NCBI GenBank assembly: GCA_033763795.1
Contig: JANRJV010000063.1
Coordinates: 5,031 to 69,030 of the forward strand
Reading direction: 5' to 3'
Source: JAEUIV01 sp033763795
GTDB lineage: Bacteria > Planctomycetota > Phycisphaerae > Phycisphaerales > UBA1924
DNA: 64,000 nucleotides
Both the position numbers and the translations under genes were made by a program. This document shows, in pieces, positions 7,833 through 16,715 of the stretch (positions are counted from its first letter, which is position 1; each line of letters starts with the position of its first letter). The notes beneath the pieces were generated by a model, which was not told the origin of the DNA, did not search any database, and saw only the letters and a program-made list of their open reading frames with translations.

Positions 7833-8620
7833 CGACGCGGATCATTCCATGCCTGGATGTGCGCGGCGGGCGGGTGGTGAAGGGGGTGCGGTTCGCCGGG
7901 CTGCGCGACGCGGGGGACCCCGCGGAGCTGGCGGCGGAGTATGAGCGCCAGGGGGCCGACGAGCTGGTGATGCTGGACGTTTCGGCGACGCTGGAGGAGC
8001 GGCGCACGGCGGCGGAGACGGTGGCGCGGCTGCGGGCGGTGCTGTCCGTGCCGCTGACGGTGGGCGGGGGCGTGGGCGGGGTGGGTGACGCGGCGCGGCT
8101 GCTGGAGGCGGGGGCGGACAAGGTCGGCGTGAACTCGGCGGCGGTGCGCGATCCGGAGCTTGTGGCGCGGCTGAGCGAACGGTTCGGCGCGCAGTGCGTG
8201 GTGGTGGCGATCGATGCCGCGCGGCGCGCGGAGGGTGGGTGGCGCGTGCTGGTGCGGTCGGGGTCGGAGGCGACGGAGCTGGACGCGACGGGGTGGGCGC
8301 GGCGGTGCGGGGAACTTGGCGCGGGGGAAGTGCTGCTGACGAGCTGGGACCGGGACGGGACGCGGGCGGGGTACGACCTCGAGCTGTTGCGGGCGGTGTC
8401 GGGAGCGGTGCGCGTGCCGGTGATCGCGTCGGGGGGCGCGGCGCACGCGGCGCACATGAGCGAAGCGATCGAGGCCGGGGCGGACGCGGTGCTGGCGGCG
8501 TCGATCTTTCACGACGGGCAGGAGACGGTGGGCTCGATCAAGCGGGCGCTGGCGGAGCACGGCGTGCGGGTCCGGCTGCGCGAGGGCGGCGGGCGCGAGA
8601 GGAAGGAGCAGCGGCGATGA
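7826..8620 (+). CDS. hisF: Imidazole glycerol phosphate synthase, cyclase subunit
   Basis: This 264-residue (beta-alpha)8 barrel converts PRFAR and ammonia into imidazoleglycerol phosphate and AICAR. Family signatures are IIPCLDVRGGRVVKGV at the N-terminus with the catalytic aspartate in CLDV, LTVGGGV, KVGVNSAAV, VVAIDA with the second catalytic aspartate, and ASGGA near the C-terminus. The GTG at 7826 is chosen because the conserved first strand begins two codons later and it overlaps the hisH stop. The tail is rich in Arg and Lys. Confidence 0.95.
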   Translation: MLTTRIIPCLDVRGGRVVKGVRFAGLRDAGDPAELAAEYERQGADELVMLDVSATLEERRTAAETVARLRAVLSVPLTVGGGVGGVGDAARLLEAGADKVGVNSAAVRDPELVARLSERFGAQCVVVAIDAARRAEGGWRVLVRSGSEATELDATGWARRCGELGAGEVLLTSWDRDGTRAGYDLELLRAVSGAVRVPVIASGGAAHAAHMSEAIEAGADAVLAASIFHDGQETVGSIKRALAEHGVRVRLREGGGRERKEQRR

Positions 8621-9906
8621 TCGTTCCATCGATCGACCTGATGGGGGGAAAGACGGTGCAACTGGTGGGCGGGCGCGAGCTGGCGCTGGAGGCGGGCGAC
8701 CCGGCTCCGATCGCCGATCGGTTCGCGGTGGCGGGCGAGATCGCGGTGATCGACCTGGACGCGGCGCTGGGGCGCGGGTCGAACGCGGAGCTGATCCGGC
8801 CGCTGCTGGCAGGGGCGTCGTGCCGGGTGGGCGGCGGGATCCGCGACGTGCGCACGGCGGTTTCATGGCTGGACGCGGGGGCGGCGCGGGTGATCCTGGG
8901 CACGGCGGCGACGCCCGAGGTGCTGCGTGAGCTACCGAGGGAGCGCGTGATCGCGGCGCTGGATGCCGACGGCGGCGAGGTCGTCGTGAAGGGGTGGCGC
9001 GAGCGGACGGGTCGGGGGATCGTGGAGCGGATCGGCGAGCTACGCGAGCACGTGAGCGGGTTCCTGGTGACGTTCGTGGAGCGCGAGGGGCGGATGCAGG
9101 GGACGGACCTGGAGCTGGCGCGGGCGGTGATCGCGGCGGCGGGGCCGGCGCGCGTGACGATCGCGGGGGGCGTGACGACGGCGGAGGACATCGCGGAGTT
9201 GGATGCGCTGGGGGCGGCTGCGCAGGTGGGCATGGCGCTGTACACGGGGCGGCTGGAGCTGGCGGACGCGGTGGCGGCGCCGCTGCGGAGCGACCGGGCG
9301 GACGGGCTGTGGCCGACGGTCGTGACGGACGAGCGGGGCGTGGCGCTGGGGCTGGCGTATTCGTCGCGCGAGAGCTTGCGTGAGGCGGTGCGGCGGCGGC
9401 GCGGCGTGTATCACTCGCGGTCGCGCGGGGGGCTGTGGGTGAAGGGCGAGTCGTCGGGCGCGACGCAGGAGCTGCTGCGAGTTGATCTCGACTGCGACCG
9501 CGATGCGCTGCGTTTCACGGTGCGGCAGGCGGGGGGCGGGTTCTGTCACACGGGGTCGCGCACGTGCTGGGGGACGGCGCGGGGGCTGGACGCGCTGGAG
9601 TCGAAGCTCGCGCGGATCGCTGCGGAGGGAGCGGACGCCGGGAGCCCGAGCTACACGGCGCGGCTGCTGCGGGAGGAGGGTCTGCTGGGGGCGAAGCTGG
9701 CCGAGGAAGCGCGGGAGCTGGCGGAGGCGCTGCAGCGGGGCGACGCGGGGGACATCGCGCATGAGGCGGCGGATCTGCTGTACTTCGCGCTGGCCGGTCT
9801 GGCGAAGGCGGGCGTGCCGCTGGCGGAGGTCGAGAGGGTGCTTGACCGGCGCGCTCTGCGCGTGACGAGGCGGGGCGGCGACGCGAAAGCGAGCGTGCGA
9901 TCATGA
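8617..9906 (+). CDS. HisA-HisI-HisE trifunctional fusion
   Basis: 429 residues carry three consecutive steps of histidine synthesis. Residues 1 to about 228 are the ProFAR isomerase HisA (VPSIDLMGGKTVQLVGG, RVGGGIRD, VTIAGGV). Residues about 230-325 are the PR-AMP cyclohydrolase HisI, with GLAYSS, SRSRGGLWVKGESSG and the zinc/metal cysteines in LDCDRDA and FCHTGSRTC. Residues about 340-412 are the PR-ATP pyrophosphohydrolase HisE (EEGLLGAKLAEEARELAEAL, DIAHEAADLLYFAL). HisI-HisE fusions are common; HisA in front of them is unusual. The ATG overlaps the hisF stop and the TGA overlaps the hisD start. Confidence 0.93.
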   Translation: MIVPSIDLMGGKTVQLVGGRELALEAGDPAPIADRFAVAGEIAVIDLDAALGRGSNAELIRPLLAGASCRVGGGIRDVRTAVSWLDAGAARVILGTAATPEVLRELPRERVIAALDADGGEVVVKGWRERTGRGIVERIGELREHVSGFLVTFVEREGRMQGTDLELARAVIAAAGPARVTIAGGVTTAEDIAELDALGAAAQVGMALYTGRLELADAVAAPLRSDRADGLWPTVVTDERGVALGLAYSSRESLREAVRRRRGVYHSRSRGGLWVKGESSGATQELLRVDLDCDRDALRFTVRQAGGGFCHTGSRTCWGTARGLDALESKLARIAAEGADAGSPSYTARLLREEGLLGAKLAEEARELAEALQRGDAGDIAHEAADLLYFALAGLAKAGVPLAEVERVLDRRALRVTRRGGDAKASVRS

Positions 9907-11180
9907 GCGCCCGGACGACTCCCCCACTGCTGCGGCGCGTGGCGCCCGACGAGGTGCGCGGCGCGGGCGGGCGGGAGATTCCCGCGGAGATTCTCGAGGA
10001 AGCGGCGCGGCTGGTTGATGATGTCGCGACGGGCGGCGCGGCGCGGCTGCGGTTCCATGCGGAGCGGCTGGGCGATGTGGAGCCCGGGGGCGCGCTGGTC
10101 TTCGAGCGGGCGGAGCTGGTGCGGGCGCTGGAGTCGCTGCCGGGCGACCAGCGGGGCGTGCTGGAGCGCGCGGCGGAGCGCATCCGGGCGTTTGCGGAGG
10201 CGCAGCGCGGGGCGCTGCGGCCGCTGCGGGTGGAGATCCCGGGGGGCGAGGCGGGGCATGACATCGTGCCGATGGAGTCGGCGGGGTGTTACGTGCCGGG
10301 CGGGCGCTTTCCGTTGCCTTCGTCGGCGCTGATGACGGTGATCACGGCGCGGGCGGCGGGGGTGCGGAACGTGTGGGCGGCGTCGCCGCGGCCTCGGCCC
10401 GTCACTCTGGCGGCGGCGGGGCTCGCGGGAGCGGACGGGCTGCTGGCGGCGGGCGGCGCGCACGGCGTGGCGGCGCTGGCGTTCGGCGCGGGCGTGCTTC
10501 CCGGGTCGGACATCGTGGTGGGCCCGGGGAACGCGTGGGTGACGGCGGCCAAGCGGGCGATCATGGGGAGACGGAGCATCGACATGCTCGCGGGGCCTTC
10601 GGAGCTGCTGGTGCTGGCGGACGATTCGGCGGACCCGGAGACGATCGCGGCGGACCTGCTCGCGCAGGCGGAGCACGATTCGGACGCGTCGCCGATGCTC
10701 GTGAGCCTTTCGGCGGGACTGTGCGAGCGGGTCGAGGCGGCGCTCTCGCGGCGGCTGCCGGAGCTGCCGGCGGGGACGGCGGCGGGCGCGGCGCTGGCGA
10801 ATGGATTCGCGTGCGTGTGCGGGACGATGGAGGAGGCGATCGCGGTGTGTGATCGGGCGGCGCCGGAGCATCTGCAGGTGATGACGCGGGATGCGGAGCG
10901 CGTGGCGGCGCGGCTGGGGCACTGCGGGGCCGTTTTCATCGGCACGGCGGCGGCTGAGGTCGTGGGGGATTATGGAGCGGGGCCGAACCACACGCTGCCG
11001 ACGGCCGGGGCGGCGCGGCGGCACGGGGGGCTGTCGGTCTTCAACTTCCTGCGCGTGCGGACGTGGATGCGGATCGACGACGCCGCAGCGGCGCGGGGGC
11101 TGTACGAGGACGCGGCGGCGTTCGCGCGGATGGAAGGGCTTGAGGCCCACGCGCGCGCGGCGGAGCGTCGGCTCGTCTGA
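9903..11180 (+). CDS. hisD: Histidinol dehydrogenase
   Basis: This 425-residue zinc enzyme oxidises histidinol to histidine with two NAD+, the last step of the pathway. Family motifs: YVPGGRFPLPSSALM, GPGNAWVTAAKR, AGPSELLVLADDSADPE, the metal-ligand region LAQAEHDSDA, and NHTLPTAGAARR. It is the last gene of the operon, which thus encodes every step from ATP and PRPP to histidine if the HAD domain of HisC is the phosphatase. It ends 33 bases before the convergent Rrf2 gene. I see no strong terminator there, only short GC-rich stems. Confidence 0.96.
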   Translation: MSARTTPPLLRRVAPDEVRGAGGREIPAEILEEAARLVDDVATGGAARLRFHAERLGDVEPGGALVFERAELVRALESLPGDQRGVLERAAERIRAFAEAQRGALRPLRVEIPGGEAGHDIVPMESAGCYVPGGRFPLPSSALMTVITARAAGVRNVWAASPRPRPVTLAAAGLAGADGLLAAGGAHGVAALAFGAGVLPGSDIVVGPGNAWVTAAKRAIMGRRSIDMLAGPSELLVLADDSADPETIAADLLAQAEHDSDASPMLVSLSAGLCERVEAALSRRLPELPAGTAAGAALANGFACVCGTMEEAIAVCDRAAPEHLQVMTRDAERVAARLGHCGAVFIGTAAAEVVGDYGAGPNHTLPTAGAARRHGGLSVFNFLRVRTWMRIDDAAAARGLYEDAAAFARMEGLEAHARAAERRLV

Positions 11181-11213
11181 GCTGGTGACGGGAGCGTGCG
11201 CGAGCCTGCGCGA

Positions 11214-11726
11214 TTACTCGGCGCGGCCGGCGGCGGCGCCGCTGCGCGGGGCGCGGTAGCTCTTGCGGCGGGCGCCGTTGACGAGAAGTTCGGCGGGCGT
11301 GGGGCGCACGCCTTCATCCTGGTAGCGGCGGCGGAATTCTTCGAGCGTGGTGTTGCGGAGGAGGTCGGCGAGGGCGGCCTGGATGGCGACGAGCTTGTCA
11401 TGGATGGCGCAGGGGTCGCCCACGCCGCAGATCCCGCCGCCGAAGGGGCAGGCGTCGCTGGTGTCCTCGCGCTCGAAGAGTGAGTAGACGTCGTAGAGCT
11501 TGATCTTGGAAGGTGAGCGTGCGAGGGCGTAGCCGCCGCCGGGCCCTGGCGTGCCGTCGACGAGGCCGGCCTGCGAGAGGACGGTGAGGAGCTTGGCGAC
11601 GAAGGGACCTTGCAGGCCCCTGTCTCGGGCGATGTCGCTGGCGGAGAGCCGGGTTTTGCCGGCGTCGTAGACCTCGGCGAGTCTGCTGAGAGCCGCGATG
11701 GCGGTTTCGGTCTGCTTGCCGTACAT
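11214..11726 (-). CDS. Rrf2-family Fe-S transcription regulator
   Basis: 170 residues. The N-terminal winged helix (SASDIARDRGLQGPFVAKLLTVLSQAGLVDGTPGPGGGY) is typical of the Rrf2 family (IscR, NsrR, RirA). Three cysteines, C93, C100 and C106 in CPFGGGICGVGDPC, are placed like the cluster ligands of IscR/NsrR, so it probably senses iron-sulfur status, oxygen or NO. The ATG at 11726 has GGAGGAG upstream. It is divergent from the cbb3 oxidase operon and is the obvious candidate regulator of it; which effector it senses cannot be told from sequence. Confidence 0.9.
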   Translation of the reverse strand: MYGKQTETAIAALSRLAEVYDAGKTRLSASDIARDRGLQGPFVAKLLTVLSQAGLVDGTPGPGGGYALARSPSKIKLYDVYSLFEREDTSDACPFGGGICGVGDPCAIHDKLVAIQAALADLLRNTTLEEFRRRYQDEGVRPTPAELLVNGARRKSYRAPRSGAAAGRAE

Positions 11727-11849
11727 GCGAACTCCTCCGGCCGGTGCGGGCGTCGCTTTGAGCGATTGCGGGCTTGTCCGTTCGGCCTCTTTCCGGGCTT
11801 CACCTCGGCCCCGAAGACGGTACCGCGGATCGGGCCCGAAATCCAGAGC

Positions 11850-11877
11850 AAGAATTCCAGAATAATGACGAATTCTT
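11850..11877. promoter_or_regulatory. Candidate operator between rrf2 and the cbb3 oxidase operon
   Basis: AAGAATTC (11850-11857) and GAATTCTT (11870-11877) form a perfect 8-bp inverted repeat with a 12-base spacer. It sits in an unusually AT-rich patch between the divergent genes. Related half-sites (ATTC-CA-GAAT at 11854-11863, GGGATTCTTG downstream) are nearby. It is a plausible Rrf2 binding site. Confidence 0.5.
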
Positions 11878-11889
11878 TGTCCGGGATTC

Positions 11890-11917
11890 TTGAACTCTGT
11901 CCGATTCGGATTATCGT
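11890..11917 (+). promoter_or_regulatory. Possible promoter of the cbb3 oxidase operon
   Basis: TTGAAC (11890-11895), a 16-bp spacer and TATCGT (11912-11917), just downstream of the inverted repeat. The match to a -10 box is only moderate. Confidence 0.35.
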
Positions 11918-11999
11918 GCGAGCACGGCTCTGACTGGCGGGCGGCCCGCCGGTGTTCGTCTCGGCGACCAGAAGCCGAACTCGTATCGGGACCGCACCA

Positions 12000-14264
12000 A
12001 TGACATCGCTTGCAGCACCGGAACGCTGGGACGACGCCGCTCGCTCGGGCCTTGAACAGACGTTTACGTACGACGACGCGATCGTGCGCCAATTCATGTG
12101 GGTGACCGTTCTGTGGGGCGTGGTGGCGATGGCGGCTGGTCTGTTCATCGCGCTGCAGTTGGTCTTGCCCGAGCTGAACCTGGGGATCGAGTATTTGAGC
12201 TTCGGGCGGTTGCGGCCCCTGCACACGAACGCGGCGATCTTCGCGTTCGTGGGGAACGGGATGTTCGCGGGGGTGTACTACTCGACGCAGCGTCTGTGCA
12301 AGGCGCGGATGTGGAGCGACGCCCTGAGCAACCTGCACTTCTGGGGGTGGCAGGCGATCATCGTGGCGGCGGCGGTGACGCTGCCCCTGGGGTACACGCA
12401 GGGGAAGGAGTACGCGGAGCTGGAGTGGCCGATCGACATCGCGATCGCGCTGGTGTGGGCGGGGTGCTTCGGGGTGAACTTCTTCATGACGCTGGTGAAG
12501 CGTCGCGAGCCGCACATGTACGTGGCGCTGTGGTTCTACATCGCGACGATCGTGACGGTGTCGGTGCTGCACATCTTCAACAGCCTGTCGGTGGTGGCGG
12601 CGCCGCTGAAGAGCTACTCGGTGTACGCGGGGGTTCAGGACGCGCTGGTGCAGTGGTGGTACGGGCACAACGCGGTGGCGTTCTTCCTGACGACGCCGAT
12701 CCTGGGGCTGATGTACTACTTCATGCCCAAGGCGGCCGAGCGGCCGGTGTTCTCGTACAAGCTGTCGATCGTTCACTTCTGGTCGCTGGTGTTCATCTAC
12801 ATCTGGGCGGGCCCCCACCACCTGCACTACACGGCGCTGCCCGAGTGGGCGTCGACGCTTGGGATGCTCTTCTCGCTGATGCTGTGGATGCCGAGCTGGG
12901 GCGGGATGATCAACGGTCTGATGACGCTGCGGGGGGCGTGGCACAAGGTGACGGTCGACCCGGTGCTGAAGTTCTTCGTGGTGGCGGTGACGTTCTACGG
13001 GATGTCGACGTTCGAGGGGCCTCTGCTGTCGGTCAAGAGCGTGAACGCGCTGTCGCACTACACGGACTGGACGATCGGCCACGTGCACGGCGGGGCGCTG
13101 GGCTGGAACGCGATGCTGTTCTTCGGGATGGCGTACTGGCTGATGCCCCGGCTGTACGGGACGACGCTGTGGTCGCGGAAGCTGGCCGAGTGGCACTTCT
13201 GGATCTCGACGCTGGGGATCTGCGCCTACTGGCTGAGCATGCAGTGGGCGGGGATCACGCAGGGGCTGATGTGGCGGGCGTTCGACGAGGCGGGGGCGCT
13301 GGCGTACCCCGACTTCGTCGAGACGGTGACGAAGCTGGCGCCGATGTACTGGATCCGCGCGGCGGGTGGCGGGCTGTTCGTCGTGGGCATGTTCATGTGC
13401 GCCCTGAACCTGATCCTGACGTGGAGGGCGGCTCCCAAGGAGGTCCCCGAGGTCGTGTACAGCGCGGCCCCGCTGGGGTCGAACGGGCACGCCGACCCGG
13501 TCTACAAGTCCGACCTCGAGAACGTGATCCCGCTGGGCAAGCTGACGGACGAGATCACGGAGCTCTCGTGGCACCGGCGCTGGGAGCGGTTCCCGCTGCG
13601 GTTCGCGGCGTTCGTGCTGGCGGCGATCAGCGTGGGGACGCTGCTGGAGGCGGTGCCCATGTTCGCGATCAGGTCGAACATCCCGACGATCGAGACGGTG
13701 ACCCCGTACACGCCTCTGGAGCTGATCGGGCGCGACATCTACCGGGCCGAGGGGTGCTACAACTGCCACTCGCAGATGATCCGTCCGATCTGGGCGGAGG
13801 TGCGCCGCTACGGCGAGTATTCCAAGCCCGGCGAGTTCGTGTACGACCATCCGTTCCAGTGGGGCTCGCGGCGGATCGGCCCGGACCTGCACCGCGTGGG
13901 CGGCAAGTACTCGCACGACTGGCACGTGCGGCACTTCGAGAACCCCAGGCAAGTGGTGCAGGGGTCGATCATGCCCACGTACGGGCACCTGCTGGAGCAG
14001 GCGGTGCCGTGGCATGAGGTGAAGCCCACGATGAAGGCGATGCGCCTGCTGGGCGTGCCCTACACGCCCGAGGAGATCGACCGGGGCACGGAGGCCGCGC
14101 AGCTGCAGGCGGCGACGATGGCCAGGGAGCTCGAGACGCAGGGCGGGTACCAGGGCATGGGCGACAAGAAGGTCATCGCGCTGATCGCGTACCTGCAGCG
14201 TCTGGGGACGGACATTTCGAAGGCGCCCGCGGACGCCGCGGCCGGTGAGGAGCCCAAGCCGTGA
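12000..14264 (+). CDS. ccoNO: cbb3 cytochrome c oxidase subunits I and II fused (CcoN-CcoO)
   Basis: 754 residues. The first 480 or so are CcoN, the haem-copper catalytic subunit with about 12 membrane helices and the haem/CuB histidines in RPLHTNAAIFAF, WWYGHNAVAFFL, GPHHLHYTALP and GHVHGGALGWN. After a soluble linker and one more membrane segment comes CcoO, with a single haem c site C586-YN-C589-H590 and a likely axial Met in GSIMPTYGH. The complex reduces O2 to water with high affinity and pumps protons. In proteobacteria these are two proteins. The ATG at 12000 is preferred; an in-frame GTG at 11952 would add 16 residues. Confidence 0.93.
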   Translation: MTSLAAPERWDDAARSGLEQTFTYDDAIVRQFMWVTVLWGVVAMAAGLFIALQLVLPELNLGIEYLSFGRLRPLHTNAAIFAFVGNGMFAGVYYSTQRLCKARMWSDALSNLHFWGWQAIIVAAAVTLPLGYTQGKEYAELEWPIDIAIALVWAGCFGVNFFMTLVKRREPHMYVALWFYIATIVTVSVLHIFNSLSVVAAPLKSYSVYAGVQDALVQWWYGHNAVAFFLTTPILGLMYYFMPKAAERPVFSYKLSIVHFWSLVFIYIWAGPHHLHYTALPEWASTLGMLFSLMLWMPSWGGMINGLMTLRGAWHKVTVDPVLKFFVVAVTFYGMSTFEGPLLSVKSVNALSHYTDWTIGHVHGGALGWNAMLFFGMAYWLMPRLYGTTLWSRKLAEWHFWISTLGICAYWLSMQWAGITQGLMWRAFDEAGALAYPDFVETVTKLAPMYWIRAAGGGLFVVGMFMCALNLILTWRAAPKEVPEVVYSAAPLGSNGHADPVYKSDLENVIPLGKLTDEITELSWHRRWERFPLRFAAFVLAAISVGTLLEAVPMFAIRSNIPTIETVTPYTPLELIGRDIYRAEGCYNCHSQMIRPIWAEVRRYGEYSKPGEFVYDHPFQWGSRRIGPDLHRVGGKYSHDWHVRHFENPRQVVQGSIMPTYGHLLEQAVPWHEVKPTMKAMRLLGVPYTPEEIDRGTEAAQLQAATMARELETQGGYQGMGDKKVIALIAYLQRLGTDISKAPADAAAGEEPKP

Positions 14265-14476
14265 GCATGACGGACATCGTGAGCGCGATGAACTCGACGC
14301 TGGGCACGCAGATCGGCCTGGTGCTGTTCGTGTCGGTGTTTCTCGTGGTTGTGGTCCGGATGTTCCGCAGGGGGAACTCGGTGGCGCACAGGCGGTTTGC
14401 GAGCCTGCCGCTGAGCGAGGCGCGGGTGGTGAGCACCGGGGCCGCCCAGAAGGGAGCGAGCAATGGCGGGACGTAA
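14261..14476 (+). CDS. ccoQ: CcoQ-like small subunit of cbb3 oxidase
   Basis: This 71-residue protein has one membrane helix (QIGLVLFVSVFLVVVVRMF) followed by a basic, polar tail, which fits CcoQ/FixQ, the assembly and stability subunit. The GTG start overlaps the stop of ccoNO (GTGA); an ATG two codons later is also possible. Its position between ccoO and ccoP is the standard one. Sequence conservation in this family is weak, so the call rests on size, topology and position. Confidence 0.75.
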   Translation: MSMTDIVSAMNSTLGTQIGLVLFVSVFLVVVVRMFRRGNSVAHRRFASLPLSEARVVSTGAAQKGASNGGT

Positions 14477-15083
14477 AGAAAAGCTGATGGGGCACGAGTA
14501 CGACGGGATCAGCGAGTACGACAACCCGACTCCCGGGTGGTGGCACATGTTCTTCATCGCGTCGGTGTTCTACAGCGCGGTGTACATCGCCTTCTGGCAT
14601 TTCTCTCCGGTGGCGTGGTCGACGCCGCAGGCGCTGGCGAGCGATGAGCGGGCGTACTACGGGCGTCTGTTCGCGGACCTGGGCGAGCTGGACCACGACG
14701 CTCCGACGATGGTGCGTCTGATGCAGGACCAGAAGTGGATGGCGTTCGGCCAGTCGATCTTCGTGGCCAACTGCGCGCAGTGCCACGCGGCGGACGGCAG
14801 CGGGATCAACGGGGCGAACCTGACGGACGACCGCTGGATCAACGTTCGGAAGATCGAGGACATCTTCGGGATCGTGAGCGAGGGGGTAGCGGCGAAGGGG
14901 ATGCCCGCGTGGAAGAACCGGCTGGGCGAGAACGAGCGTGTGCTGGTGGCGAGCTACGTGGCGAGCCTGCGGAACACGCCGCGTCAGGGGCGTGCCGCGG
15001 AGGGCGAGCCGATCGGTCCCTGGCCGGCGCCCGACGCCGGGGCGTCCGCCGGGCCCGGCGAGGTTGATCTGGCGTCGCGTTGA
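14463..15083 (+). CDS. ccoP: Mono-haem CcoP subunit of cbb3 oxidase
   Basis: 206 residues. The N-terminus (HEYDGISEYDNPTPGWW and one membrane helix) is the CcoP/FixP anchor domain. It is followed by only one cytochrome c domain, with CAQCH at residues 104-108 and a likely axial Met in AAKGMPAW. Typical proteobacterial CcoP is about 300 residues with two haems, so this is a shortened electron-entry subunit. It overlaps ccoQ by 14 bases and has GGGAG upstream. Confidence 0.9.
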   Translation: MAGRKEKLMGHEYDGISEYDNPTPGWWHMFFIASVFYSAVYIAFWHFSPVAWSTPQALASDERAYYGRLFADLGELDHDAPTMVRLMQDQKWMAFGQSIFVANCAQCHAADGSGINGANLTDDRWINVRKIEDIFGIVSEGVAAKGMPAWKNRLGENERVLVASYVASLRNTPRQGRAAEGEPIGPWPAPDAGASAGPGEVDLASR

Positions 15084-15110
15084 ACAGCGTGTCTTTGCAG
15101 GAGCTCCCGC

Positions 15111-16715
15111 GTGACTGCCTACAGCAAGCATGCAAGCGCCGCCGAAGCGCCCGACCGTGTGCTGGCCACGCTGAACGCCGACGGTTCGCGGCACTGGATC
15201 AACCCGAAGCTGTCGATCGGGAGGTTCCTGCACGGGCGGCGCGTGGTGGCGTACGTGCTGATCGCGGTGTTCGCCGTGCTGCCCTACATCACGATCAACG
15301 GGAAGCCGGCGATGCTGATCGACATCGCGCACCGCCGGTTCACGCTCTTCGGCGTGACGTTCTTCCCGACCGACACGGTGCTGATGGCGGTGCTGATGCT
15401 GTGCATCTTCCTGAGCATCTTCCTGATCACGGCCATGTTCGGGCGGGTGTGGTGCGGGTGGGCGTGCCCGCAGACGGTGTACATGGAGTTCCTGTACCGG
15501 CCCATCGAGAGGCTGTTCGACGGGGCGCCGGGGTCGGTGCGGTCGAAGCGGCCGGCGGCGCCGGCGCTGCGCGTGCTGAAATATCTGGTGTTCTTCGTCT
15601 TCTCGTGCTACCTGGCGCACGTGTTCCTGGCGTACTTCGTGGGGATCGAGCGGCTGGCGACGTGGGTGACGCGCTCGCCCTTCGAGCATCCGGCGTCGTT
15701 CGCGATCATGGCGGTCGTGACAGGGCTGATGATGTTCGACTTCGTGTTCTTCCGGGAGCAGACGTGCCTGGTGGCGTGCCCCTATGGGCGGCTGCAGTCG
15801 GTGATGCTCGATCGCGACACGCTGATCGTGGCGTACGACTACAACCGGGGCGAGCCCCGGGGGAAGAAGCAGCGCAAGGGGTCGGGGACGGGGGCGACGC
15901 CGTCGGGCGTGTCGCTCCGCGTCGTGGACAATCCGCATCAGAAGAAGGCGTGCGGCTGCGGACCCGGCGGGAGCTGCAAGCGCGAGAGCGCGGAGGCGGC
16001 GGCGGCCGCGCTGCCTGAGCCGGAAGAGATCCGGCGCGGCGACTGTGTCGACTGCAATCTGTGCGTCACGACGTGCCCCACGGGGATCGACATCCGCAAC
16101 GGGCTGCAGATGGAGTGCATCGGGTGCGCGCAGTGCATCGACGCGTGCGATGCCGTCATGAGCAAGATCGGGAAGCCCACTGGGCTGATCCGCTATTCCT
16201 CGCGTGCGATCCTGGAGGGCAAGGCGCGGCACATCCTTCGGCCGCGGCTGGTGCTGTACCCCACGATCCTGCTGGGGCTGATGGCGCTGTTCGTGTATCT
16301 GCTCGTGACGCGGGCGCCGGCGGAGGCGGCGGTGCTGCCCAGGCAGGGCGCACCGTTCTACACGCTGCCGACGGGAGAGGTCGCGAACCAGGTCCGCTTG
16401 CGGCTGGTGAACCGGACGGACGAGCCGGCGCAGATGTCGGTGTCGCTGCCCCCCGAGGCGCTCGGGGCGGGCGCGCGGCTGGTGATCGACGAGGCGACGG
16501 TGTCGATGGGCGCGCTGGAATCGTCGACGGTGGGGTTCATCCTGACGGCGCCGCCCGAGTTGTTCTCGGGGCGCGGCGCGTACATGACGGAGCTGGTGGT
16601 CACGGGCGGCGACGGCTTCTCGAAGCGTCTGCCCTTCCGGATGCTGGGGCCCGCGCGGCGGGCCGAGGCGCCGGATGAATGGGCGCCCGCGCCGACCGAG
16701 GAGGCGAAGCCATGA
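15111..16715 (+). CDS. ccoG: Cytochrome oxidase accessory protein CcoG (RdxA/FixG)
   Basis: This 534-residue membrane ferredoxin-like protein is known in other bacteria as a cupric reductase needed for cbb3 assembly. It has membrane helices in the first half with the FixG signature FGRVWCGWACPQTVYMEFLYRPIERL. Around residues 311-345 it has two 4Fe-4S motifs (CVDCNLCVTTCP and CIGCAQCIDACD), then another membrane helix and a C-terminal Ig-like domain. A Cys-rich insert (KKACGCGPGGSCKRE) just before the ferredoxin part is an oddity, perhaps copper binding. The GTG start at 15111 has AGGAG upstream. Confidence 0.93.
   Translation: MTAYSKHASAAEAPDRVLATLNADGSRHWINPKLSIGRFLHGRRVVAYVLIAVFAVLPYITINGKPAMLIDIAHRRFTLFGVTFFPTDTVLMAVLMLCIFLSIFLITAMFGRVWCGWACPQTVYMEFLYRPIERLFDGAPGSVRSKRPAAPALRVLKYLVFFVFSCYLAHVFLAYFVGIERLATWVTRSPFEHPASFAIMAVVTGLMMFDFVFFREQTCLVACPYGRLQSVMLDRDTLIVAYDYNRGEPRGKKQRKGSGTGATPSGVSLRVVDNPHQKKACGCGPGGSCKRESAEAAAAALPEPEEIRRGDCVDCNLCVTTCPTGIDIRNGLQMECIGCAQCIDACDAVMSKIGKPTGLIRYSSRAILEGKARHILRPRLVLYPTILLGLMALFVYLLVTRAPAEAAVLPRQGAPFYTLPTGEVANQVRLRLVNRTDEPAQMSVSLPPEALGAGARLVIDEATVSMGALESSTVGFILTAPPELFSGRGAYMTELVVTGGDGFSKRLPFRMLGPARRAEAPDEWAPAPTEEAKP

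Noticed and set aside
11214..16232. A minus-strand open frame of 1672 codons running under the whole front of the cbb3 oxidase operon
   Set aside because: It is composed of His, Arg, Pro and Gln-rich nonsense created by GC-rich antisense sequence. Only its last 170 codons, the Rrf2 gene, are real.
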